DNA of 64,000 nt from Asterias rubens (Eukaryota; Echinodermata; Asteroidea; Forcipulatida; Asteriidae): contig NC_047063.1 in the NCBI RefSeq assembly GCF_902459465.1, positions 13,205,343 through 13,269,342 of the forward strand, read 5' to 3'. Both the position numbers and the translations under genes were made by a program. Below are positions 24,301 through 36,300 of the stretch, piece by piece. The notes under the pieces were generated by a model. The model ran no database searches and was not told the origin of the DNA. It saw only the letters and a list, made by a program, of their open reading frames with translations. Each line of letters begins with the position of its first letter. Within the stretch, counting starts at the first letter, position 1.

Positions 24301-27300
24301 AGTTCTAAATCTGAGGTCTCGAAATCAAATTCGTGGAAAATCACTTCTTTCTCGAAAACTATGTCACTTCAGAGGGAGCCGTTTCTCACAATGTTTTATA
24401 CCATCAACCTCTCCCCATTACTCGTCAACAAGAAAGGTTTCATGCTAATTATTATTTTGAGTAATTACCAATAGTGGCCTTTAAACTGCACTGCAAATTA
24501 ATGCACTTGCTTTTATGTCTCGTCATTTGTGAGCCAACGCATGCGCGTCAACGCAGTACGCTTTTGCCAATGTGATAGAGTCTGTTCTTAACCCTAGTTT
24601 GTTACCTTGATCAACAGGGGTTGATAGCTACTGGTTCAAAACTTGCTTCAGAGCTATCAATAAATTGGATAATGTACAGGTAGCTTGGTTCTAGCAATGG
24701 CTCTTTAAACAGAGTTTAAGCCTAGTTCGTACTTTTGAATGTGAATGCAAAGCAAGTTTTGGCACTGCAAAATCGCAATGAAAATTTTAGAAAGAGTTAA
24801 GACTTGCTGAACTCTTGCATTCGCAGCGAAAACAGAGCTGTTACACCAAATTCACTTCACACGAAGCACCCGCAGGAAGTACGAATCGGGCTTAAAGGGC
24901 TTAAGACAGATTTTTTTCGATCCAAAAGGCACTAATAGTTAATGTTCCAGACTAAAACAGAACATGCCATGTTAACTCTCTTAAAACCTGAGCTGATGCT
25001 TGCCTCTAAAATCTCCAGGCTTGCAAGTTGCCCTCGATGACTTGAGACTTGGCACTTGACCCAAGGGATATGAGGCTTAATCTAGACTTGGCTCAACAGT
25101 CTTAAAGACAACCTTGGTCTGTCCGAGCCCAAGCGACAAAACCACAGTTTAATAAGGGGGCCAAGAAGACAATCATGCAGTGTGCAATTTGTCTACCAAA
25201 GTTGATTTGTCTTTTCAAGAAACATTTGGCATAGACCTTGTTTAGTCATCAATGTTGTATAGGACTATTAGGTAGATTTAAAGTTACTTGTTATCACTTC
25301 ATAAGTCTACAAGTCCTTTGGCCAGACAGGTATGGATATCATATTATCTGAGGCTTACCCCTGCTTTAATCTGTGCTCTAACAAAGTCAATGCAGATCAT
25401 TGTACCTGTCCGCCCACAACCAGCACTGAAAGAAGAAGAAACAACACATTAGAATTGTCAACATGATTGAACTCGTGAGCTTTGATTCTTTGACTCATAG
25501 TTGATTACTAATACTAGATCAATTTTAAAGACGGCAGTGGCCATGAGCAGCTTTTACTGATGCAAGATTTAAGGGCCTCAGACTATCAAGGTCTTACAAG
25601 TTAAGATCAAGTCCTGAACTGTAATTTTTTGATGAAATGACAATATGCAGTTTAAAAATCAATAAACAACATTTCTATTTCCTACCTAGTTTTTCAAGCA
25701 TTGCAAACAAATTATTGACTACAACAACAAAAAAAATAAAAATATAAAGCCTAAAGTACCACAAAATATTGCATTTTTCATATTTATTCGCTATGCTGAA
25801 AGTACATGTAATTTTTTGTACTTATAACAAACATAATTTGAATAACTTTGATATTTATCTCCAAGTACAAAGATTTATGACCAAATCAATTGACAAGCCA
25901 AAGTCATGTCTAAGCTGTAAAAAATAAATGAATTATAACCAACAGTGAAATGTTTTTAGAAGACAGCTACAAATAAAAACATCCCAACAAGTTTCGATAT
26001 TTAATTGATAGCGCTGCTCTTAACTGCGCATCATCACTTCAAGAAAAGGGGTCAGAACAGCCAGCCAGTACCCCCCCCCCCCCCACTTTCAATTCCCTAT
26101 GTCTCACTCTTACGTCTTACCCCCCACATGGGAAGCTCAGTATTTGGACTATCAGCTTGCACACTCACCGGGAAATAAATAAAACAAGTTTCCCCAACTC
26201 AGGAAATCAGCCACCCTAGGGGGGAAACAGGTTGCCATGGCAAGCCAAACGGCCAATTTGGATACGTGGGGGCTCAGAGGTTTCACATGCTTAATAATAT
26301 TACACACATGTAATAACTGTGCTCATACGTTTACATGTATAACAAAGATGAACAGGGTAGACTTCACAAAGAGTAAAGACTAGTCTTATCTGGAATTAGG
26401 ACGAGTGTTACTCGTCCAAAGTTAAGACAAGCCTTAAAGGAACATTAGCCTACAAAATTGTTTTCTGTGAACAAAACAATTGCTGGCAGTGTAATCCACC
26501 ATGTACATATACTGACAAACCTGTAGAAGTTTTAGATCTATCGGCCATCTGGGTCTCAATGAAACAACCGATAACAAATTTTGCATGACATCGATTAAAA
26601 ATTAGTTATTTGGGGGAGTTCATCAAAAAAACTACAAATGAATTGTTGTCAGGATCCCGACATTATCTCATATCCATCAGCCTTGAGTACATCCCAACAA
26701 GGATGACTCAAATGCTGAATCAAACTACAGTAATAACATCGAAACATTTGAAACGTAACAGAAAACATATTAGTTTACATGTTACATGTATTCTGTGCAT
26801 TGTCCATTGCATGCAAATGTTTTGGTGAACTTTTTGTTTTTAAACAGCATTGACAGTCAAATTTTTGTCAGCTCAAAGAAAAAGTTCAGAACAAAAAAAA
26901 TTCTTTCGGTGAAAATCAACCAATGCAATCATTTTGCTAAAAATATCTTATTTAATACAAATGATACATGACACAAATATGTCATAAAATGTTTACTTCC
27001 AAAGACTGTTTATTTAGGCTTCGCTTCATTACAATCAAAGCTAGTATCGTTAAATATTTCTTTGGGTGATACTAAAAATTCCAATAAATTTTTATGACAA
27101 GTAATAAACTTTTTAGATCACTGATCATTTTGCCTAAATAGTCGTTTAGTCGTTTGGTCATGGTGATAGCCTTGCAAAATGGAAAACTGGTATGAATGAA
27201 GATGTCCAATAGCCACTGTTGATATTGGTTTTCTTTAAGATTTCCTTTGTTACTGGTTTCCTCAAAACCTATTCTCTAAGGTGAAAGACGTGCAATGTAA

Positions 27301-30300
27301 CCAAACCGAGCCTGTAAGTAGAAATGGTCTTGTTCCTTTTTGTACAATGAATACTAGCATCCATTACTATTATTGGATACAGGGAATTAGACCAAGATGG
27401 TGGCATTATCATAAAGGTGTATAAACCTTTCTTGTGACATGTCACAGCCCAAGTTTTCGCCATGGAAACCTATGGAAAACCATCAATGCAAAGCAAAAAC
27501 AGATACAAATGTCTGTAACTACAATGTATGTCACACAAAATATTCAAAGATAGTGTTGAATTTATTGGATGCAAAACAATTGGAGGTATTTTATTTAGTT
27601 GAAAGTTTGCAGAAAATTATGAATATGTTGAAAATATCTGTTAAACGGTTAAGTGTTTTACTAAACCGGCGCACTTTGTTTATCAACAAAGGAAAGGTCT
27701 ATTGTTGTGAATGTGGCTTACCTGCAATGCATGACCACTGGGTGGTCTTCATTAGGCAAATACTCCCTGAATAGTTTTATCATATCCATGATGGGTTGCA
27801 CAGTCTTAGGTACACCGTGATCCGGCCACGCCGTGTAGTGGAACTGGTTTATAACTCTTTCCTCCTGCGTAATCATTTCAGAAAAAAATTAAAACAATTA
27901 GCCCAAGTCTGATAAAGAAATAAGTTTCTTCCTCCTTGTTTTAAGATAAAATTCAATATCTGAGCCCAGTTCGTACCAGAGCTACCAACTTTTGAAACTT
28001 GCAATCATGGAAATTTTGTACACTTTTGAGGGAGATATTAAGAACTGCATTAAAAATAATTATGAGCACAAAATTTTATTTGGTAACGAGTAATGGGGAG
28101 AGGTTGATAGTATAAAACATTGTGAGAAACGGCTCCCTCTGAAGTGACAGAGTTTTCGAGAAAGAAGCAATTTTCCATGAATTTGATTTCGAGAGCTGAG
28201 AATTAGATTTTGAGGTTCCCAAATCAAGCATCTGAAAGTACACAACTTCGTGTGACAAGGGTGTTTTTTCTTTCATAGCTATCTCGCAACTTCGACGACC
28301 AATTGAGTTCATATTTTCCCAGGTGTGTTATTTTGTGCAATTACCAATAGTGTCCAGTGTCTTTAAACATAACAGGGAAAAGTTAATCAGTGAGATTTTC
28401 AAATTTGCACATCACGCCTTATTTTCAAAACTTCCCTCATTCAGACTACCAAAAACCTGGTTTTCAGTAAATTTTAACGAGTAGTGATACCGCACAACTT
28501 GACAAGATTATTGGGTTAAATTCCCAAGCCAATTGCTTATTTTTATCATAAAAAATTATGCTTTGTTAAAACTCATTTAAAGCCATTGGACACTTTCGGT
28601 AAACAGTATTGTCCAAGTCCCACACTTCGTGTATTACAACTTATATATAAAATAACAAACCTGTGAAAAATTTAGGCTCAATCGGTCATCGGAGTCGGGA
28701 GAAAATAACGGGAAAACCCACTCTTGTTTCCGCACGTTTCGCCGTGTCATGACATGTGTTAAAAATAAATCCGTAATTCTCTCTATTGAGAATTGATATT
28801 GTTTCAAGGTTTTCTCAAAAAGTAAAGCATTTCATGGAATAATATTTCAAGATAAGTCTTTCATCATTACTTCTGTAAACCCTGTAAATTATTTGTAAAT
28901 CTGTGAACTTTTTTTTCTTTTTCTGTACCGAAAGTGTCCAATGGCTTTAAAGGGAAGGTACATTAAAAAAAGAAATTGTGAGAAGCCTATCAAAGCTTTT
29001 GATAGTATAAGCATTCCAAGAAACATTTCACTGCAATGGTTTAAAGCCAGTATACACTTTCGGCACAGAAAGAAGAAAAAAAAGTTCACAGATTTACAAA
29101 TAACTTACAGGGTTAACAGAAGGTAATGGTGAAAGACTTCTCTTGAAATATTATTCCATGAAATGCTTTACTTTTCAAGAAAACATTAAAACAATTATAA
29201 ATTCTGGTTGACGAGAATTACGGATTTATTTTAAAACACATGTAATGACACGGCGAAACATGCGGAAACAAGGTTGGGTTTTCCCCGTTATTTTCTCCCG
29301 ACTCCGATGACCGGTTGAGCCTAAATTTTCACAGGTTTGTTATTTTTTATATCAGTTGTGAATTGTGATACACGAAGTGTGGGCCTTTGGACAATACTGT
29401 TTACCGAAAGTGTCCAATGGCTTTAATGTGAAAAGATGACAAATTTTATGCACCAAAATGTTAAAACCGAGAAGCGTTACTGTCAGTAACATTTCTCAGA
29501 AAGTGTTTTCCAATTACAGATTGTTCTTCCTGCATGGACATATTCGCTCCAAATTTTCAGTGATATCTCAAAAATGCAACCTCCTTTAGAAATGTGTTAG
29601 CAGGTTAGTTTTATTGTGTACATCTACATTTATAAACAATTAAGCAATTGCATGCTTCAAAAACACCAAAGGTAAACTTTTGTCTTTAATGGGGTTGAAT
29701 CAGTGGTGGAAAGACATTGACTGCAAGTTTATTATCTACATGTATACATCATTCTGTGGGGGTTGTGGCCTGTTCCTATGGCAGGAAACCCCGCCAAAAC
29801 AAACAAACCTACACAGACTTTCCTCTGTCTTGAGGTTTTTATCCTTCCAAAAATCCTGCTTAACAGAGACTAGTAAGCAGCAAAACAATTGACATTGTTG
29901 AAACAGGTGCCCTACTCACGTCTTGCTAAGCAAAGAATTTTGCTAAGTAGTATTTTCTGCTCCACAGCTTTTTGAAATTGGGCACTGCTCAAAAAGTGTA
30001 ATGTACATAGGTACATCTATTCCTGAACTCTGCCCCATCCTGCCATTCAACACAATGGATTCCTTCCTGTGATCATTTACTAGTCAAATGTAGTACACCT
30101 TGACTTGTAGACAGTCCATGTCTGAGTCATTGTGCCATGAGACAGAAAATCCCGAACCCATGAACGAGATAATTTCCCAGTTTTGAAAAGAAAACATCTA
30201 AAGTGCAAATAACGCATTCTCATGAGTTGTTATTGAACACAAAATAAGAGATTCTTAGAAGCACTGGACTTGTTTGGTAGTTGACAAAGACTGGTATTCT

Positions 30301-33300
30301 CACTTGGTGTATCCAACATATGACAAACCTGTGAAAATTTTGGCTCAATTGGGTCATCAAAGTTGCAAGAAAATAATGAAAGAAAAAAAAAAATCTTATA
30401 CACAAATGTGTGTGCTTTCAGATGAGGCTGAAGTCTTTCTCAGATTAAAATATTTCAGTGAAAAATTACCTTTTTCACAAAAACCCACTACTTCAGAGGG
30501 AGTCGTTTCTCCCAATGTTTTTCCTATCAACAGCTCTCCGTTGCTCATTACCGAGTAAACGGTTATGCTTATATATATTTTGAGTAATTACCAAACGTGT
30601 CCAGTGCCTTTTAGTTCTGATGTTCCTTGCATATATTTTTTTAAATACAGTTTAAAAACATACCACTTGATTGTTGACTTTGAGCGTCCGAATCAGAAAG
30701 TCTGGCGTCACGCCCAACTGTCTAATCTGTAAGAGTAAAATACAAAGAAGTTCATTTTGATAAGATATGACTTCTTCGGCCTTGCAGCTGCAGGGAGTCT
30801 CATCTAATTTAAACAGAAGCCAGCTTTATTGTGCCTTCCATCTCCTTCCGATGCACTCAGACACTGGGGCCATAATAAGGGTGTGATACAGAGCTGCAAA
30901 TGTTTGCATCTATCTTGCAATTATGGGGAGATTTTGTACACAAACAAGGAGATACTTAGAATTCCATTTACACTAGGGGCCGTTCAGAATGTTTTATCAT
31001 TTATATTGTTTTTCTAGAAATTGTGGATGGGTGGGTCATAAGAAATATTTGAAAATTGAAATTCAGTTTTTATTAAAAAAATATACATAATATTAAAAAA
31101 TTACAAAAACCTTACAATTCGACCAAGCAATTTGACAGAGCAGTGTCTTTCCACTTCACCATCAAGACTGCCCGGTATTCAGAGGCAGTTCGCACATGCA
31201 TTATTTTAACTGCGGGTACCGCAACAATTTATAGTTACATCAGGGATAAAAATGATCTGATGTGTCGTATTCTCAGTACTTTCAAGATATTATTGGGAAA
31301 AAAAAAAAACCCAGACGGGGTTTAGTCTAAATACTAAAATGAAATATAAAATTGCTTGAAGAAATCATTCCCTGGTACCCATGCTGAATTACTTACCAGT
31401 GTGACTGTGATCTCCCCAAACTGTTTCCTCTCATTCTCTTCTGCCCAGTACTTCTCACATTTATGCTGAATGGAGAAAACAATCAAAAGTTTATCAAAGT
31501 ATTAAAGCATGTAATTGACAGTGAGAACAACAAACAGGCATGAAAAATGTTTCCGTTTGTTTTTCTCGAACAAAAGAAAGCAAACTTACCTAAAACAATA
31601 TCATTGGCATTTGAAAACAAATTGCTTTTAATTACTACTGAAAAAAAACCCCCCAAAAAAAACCCAAACATATTTTGCGCAGAAATGTTTCCTTAAACCT
31701 GTTTAAAAACAAATTGAGGCTATTGTGTACCTGGTACATGTTTTACGTTGAACTTGTGACCAATATTTCGGAGAACAACCGATTTACTTAGTAGTTTGCT
31801 GCCAACTAGTGCTCGAAAGTCTCCCATTTATATGATTAATATGTCATAGTGGCAAGTCTGACATTCAAACAGATAAGCCATAATAATATCGGGGGGGGGG
31901 GCTGCCTGCTGTCTATTGCCTCACAGAATGTAATTTCCTGGTGCACAGTTTCATGAAATCAACTACGTATGATGTGGAGACCATTAGATGAGCCCAAAAG
32001 GCAAATTTCACAAAGAGCTAAGATTGATCTTAAGCTTTGTATCAATCTAAATTGCTTAGCAAAGTGTGATGTCACAATGCAAATCAATATGGTGATACTG
32101 ACAACTCATTCCAAGATCGATCTTAGCTTTTTGTGAAAGCATCCCCTGGGCCCAATTCATAGACCAAAGATTGAACTTCAGTGCCGATCCATCTTCACTG
32201 CTAAGCAAAGTGTGATGTCACAATGTGATACTGACAGCTCATAAATCTTCAGATAAATCTTAGTGTTTTGTACAATCGAGCCAGAATAAACTAGTACAGT
32301 TTTTCCTTCACTCCCACACCATGGTGAACAGTTTGAAGTGATTAATTAAATTGAGCTGAGGAAGTGCCATAAGTGGTAAAAAACCTTATTTATACTGACT
32401 TGTATTGTTAAGATTTAAATGGATTTCTATGGTTACAAACGTCATAACAAGGAAACAGCATGTTATTTGTCTCAAAAACAACCAACAAACATTTCACAAT
32501 GTAAACAAAATCAATCTTTCGTGGCCCAGTTTTATGGCTCTGCTTACACTTACCAAAGAATCGGTGCTTACGTAAGCAGGGAATTTCGCGCTTAAGTCAA
32601 GTGTATTTCACGGGTAAGTAGAGCATTTTTGCTAGGCATTCTTTGTCTGCACAACTAGTGCAGATTTTGGCCGCTTGCACAGTTAAGCAGAGAACAAACG
32701 CAGAATTCAGTGGTAAGCAGCCATTAAATTAGACCCTGATTGAAACATCAATTCTTCTGTTCAATTTCATGGACGTTACAAGTCCTGCATAGCTTAAGAG
32801 TCCCTGCCTGTAAGAGTGTACCAAGTGGTGGATTCATGGGTTTTCAGATCTTCTTCTAAAAAATTAGAGTGATACATCATCATACAAAACGAATAAATCC
32901 AAAATTTTAGTTTGCTGACGCTTTCGGTTTTGGAGTTACCAGTTATCAAAGTTTCGGCCTAAAAGCCCTCGAGAAACAAATAGTACATTCCCTGTAAACA
33001 CAAAAATGTGCGCCAAGGTCATCCCAACAAAAGTAAAACATTTTTTGAAACCTCCAGTTTGGCTTATAACAAAAGTAAAAAAAAAAAAAAGGGATCTCGT
33101 TGGCGCGTCATGTTACGCGCACCTGAACCTTTGACGAACAGTGTCCTCGTGCCATTTTCAACGCCTCATAACTCAGCGCGCCTATAAGATCCCATGAATT
33201 AAACATGTTCAAATGAAAGAGCTTGCATCCCTAAAACAAATTTAAGTGCAAAGTGCGTGGGATCTCGTTGGCGCAGAGAGATAATAGAGGTCAAAGTTCC

Positions 33301-36300
33301 AATTTTACCAATATATTGCGTTTTCGCACCTCCGTAACTTCGCGCGCCAACAACAAAAAATTGTTTTTATGGCAACTGGGTATTGGAACAGTTTTCATCT
33401 AATGACAAATGAAAAAAGAATCTTGGGATCTCTGCAACTTGCATGTCAAAAGATTTTTTGAAAATTTTCTAAAGTATTGTCATTCCACACATTTTGGCCT
33501 AAATTGGCACAACATTCCCTTTTTTTATCACTGTAAGTATCTATGCCAACAAGATCCCATCAATGTTTTCTTGTATTTGGTTAAGTTGAGTGTTCCTAAA
33601 CAGATTTCAATTGAAAAATAATTGGGATCATGTTGGCCCACCAATATAACAAAGGTCAAAGGTCATATGAAACTACACTACTGCCTATTTCGGGCGATTT
33701 TGCGTCGTCTAGAAATCTACGCGCCAATATGATCCCATTAAGTTGTCTGCGTTTTATGATTATATAGATTCTCAGCAACACATAAAAAGCAAAAACCAAA
33801 TGGGATTTGAGTGGCGCTAACAAATATTACAGATCAAAAGTTCACAATACATGCCTATACACATTGTACTTATGCATTGCTGTGGCAACCGAAAGTGAGA
33901 AATATCCCCCAATTTCAAAATGTTGGCAAACCATGAAGGGGATAGGTCTCCAAAATGAATTTTAAACAAGATATAGACTGGACTTGTTTTTACAAATGGT
34001 GTTAGTTTAATGTTGGTTGGTAACTGTTGCCAAGGTCAAAGGTTACAAAGAATATGGGTGTTTTTATATTTCTGTCAAGAGCCAACTTCAGAGCCTTTTC
34101 AAGATTTTATTTAAAGAACAAGGGCTCTATCCTTTCAGTTTGGGACAGCCACTTATAATATCTAGGCACATATGGTTGTCCCAAATTAATTATAGAGCCC
34201 TTCCTTATTTGATTAAATGTTGACAGGGCTTCGAAGTTGGTTCTTGACAGAAAATGTATTACAAAACACCAATATTTTCTGTGGAGAGCCAACTTCAAAG
34301 CCATGTCAACATTTTATCAAATGAACAAGGGCTCTATAATTAATTTGGGACAATCACATGTGCCTAGATATTATAAGTGGTTTTCCCCAACATAAAGGAT
34401 AGAGCCCTTGTTCATTAAATAAAATCTTGAAAAGGCTCTGAAGTTGGCTCTTGATAGAAAATATAAAAAACACCCATATTCTTTGTAACCTTTGACCTTG
34501 GCAACAGTTACCAACCAACATTAAACTAACACCATTTGTAAAAACAAGTCCAGTCTATATCTTGACCAAAATTCGTTTTGGAGACCTATCCCCTTCATGG
34601 TTTGCCAACATTTTGAAATTGGGGGATATTTCTCACTTTCGGTTGCCACAGCAATGCATAAGTATAGGCATGTATTGTGAACTTTTGATCTGTAATATTT
34701 GTTAGCGCCACTCAATCCCATTTGGTTTTTGCTTTTTATGTGTTGCTGAGAATCTATATAATCATAAAACGCAGACAACTTTTTAATAATGGGATCATAT
34801 TGGCGCGTGGATTTCTAGACGACACAAAATCGCCCGAAATAGGCAGTAGTGTAGTTTCATGTGACCTTTGACCTTTGTTATATTGGTGGGTCAACATGAT
34901 CCCAATTATTTTTCAATTGAAATCTGTTTAGGAACACTCAACTTAATCAATTACAAGAAAACATTGATGGGATCTTGTTGGCATAGATACTTACAGTGAT
35001 GAAAAAAGGGAATGTTGTGCCAATTTAGGCCAAAATGTGTGGAATGACAATACTTTAGAAAATTTTCAAAAAATCTTTTGACATGCAAGTTGCAGAGATC
35101 CCAAGATTCTTTTTTCATTTGTCATTAGATGAAAACTGTTCCAATACCCAGTTGCCATAAAAACAATTTTTTGTTGTTGGCGCGCAAAGTTACGGAGGTG
35201 CGAAAACGCAATATATTGGTAAAATTTGAACTTTGACCTCTATTATCTCACTGCGCCAACGAGATCCCACGCGCTTTGCACTTAAATTTGTTTTAGGGAT
35301 GCAAGCTCTTTCATTTGAACTTGTTCAATTCATGGGATCCTACAGGCGCGTTGAGTTATGAGGCGTTGAAAATGGCACGAGGGCACTGTTCGTCAAAGGT
35401 TCAGGTGCGCGTAAAATGACGCGCCAACGAGATCCCAAATTTGTTTTTTTACTTTTGTTATAAGCCCAACTGGAGGTTTCAAAAAATGTTTTACTTTTTG
35501 TGGGATGACCTTGGCGCACGTTTTTGTGTTTACAGGGAATGTACTATTCGTTTCTTGAGGGCTTTTTGCCCCAAACTTTCATAACTGGTAACTCCAAAAC
35601 CGAAAGCGTCAGCAAACTAAAATTTTGGATTTATTCGTTTGGTATGATGGTGTATCACTCTAATTTTTTTGAAGAAGATCTGCGAACCCATGAATCACAC
35701 CCCCCCCCCCCTAATTTGGTACATTCTTACAGGCAGGGACTCTTAACCAACCATATAAAGCTATGCACACTGTTCACAAACAGGCAGCATGTTTGGATTA
35801 TCTTTTTCAAAGTATAACGGAACCTTCAAACAACTAATGTTTCAACTGAAAGCATCGAAACAACAATGATTTCCTCTGTAACTTCAACCTTCACCCCAAT
35901 ATATACGACAGAGTGACCATTTATATCTCATGTACCTTTCCTCCCTCGTACTCATTGCATGCCATTATGACAACCTCCACCCCGCTCTCCCACAACATCC
36001 TCCAGAAGTCGACCACAGTGTGCGGTAACGGACCCTGCGCTGCGATGTAGACTTTCTTGCCATGTACATCCTGGTAAAGAGAAACCAGATTTGTTAATGT
36101 CAAACGTATTTGATTTGTTTCAGTTTTGTTTAAAATCAGTAAAATCAATATACATGATATCATCAAGAATGTACAATGTAAATTAACACAATGTGTAATG
36201 TTTGTATGTAATTGAATCAATGGTTTTGATGACTACATGTATGTCAAAGGTTAAATCATGTACAGTTTTATTTCTTTGTTCAGTGTTTCATGTACATGGA

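Larger units (their letters stand above)
32794..35746. repeat. Giant near-perfect palindrome in PTP-PEST intron 4
   Basis: Arm 1 (32794-34255) and arm 2 (34274-35746) are reverse complements over about 1.46 kb with only scattered differences, separated by an 18-bp spacer at 34256-34273. I followed the match from the outer end (TTAAGAGTCCCTGCCTG) through the poly-A step at 33077-33090 to the centre (GACAGAAAAT / ATTTTCTG). No transposase-like frame is present. Within each arm a GGGATC..GTTGGCGC motif alternates in orientation. It fills two thirds of the intron, and its right arm stops 189 bp from exon 4. Possible classes are a foldback transposon, a very large MITE or a local inverted duplication. 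Confidence 0.93.

Noticed and set aside
33741..34778. Mirrored 70-85 codon frames in the palindrome
   Set aside because: They are the same low-scoring frame read from both arms, without similarity to transposases.
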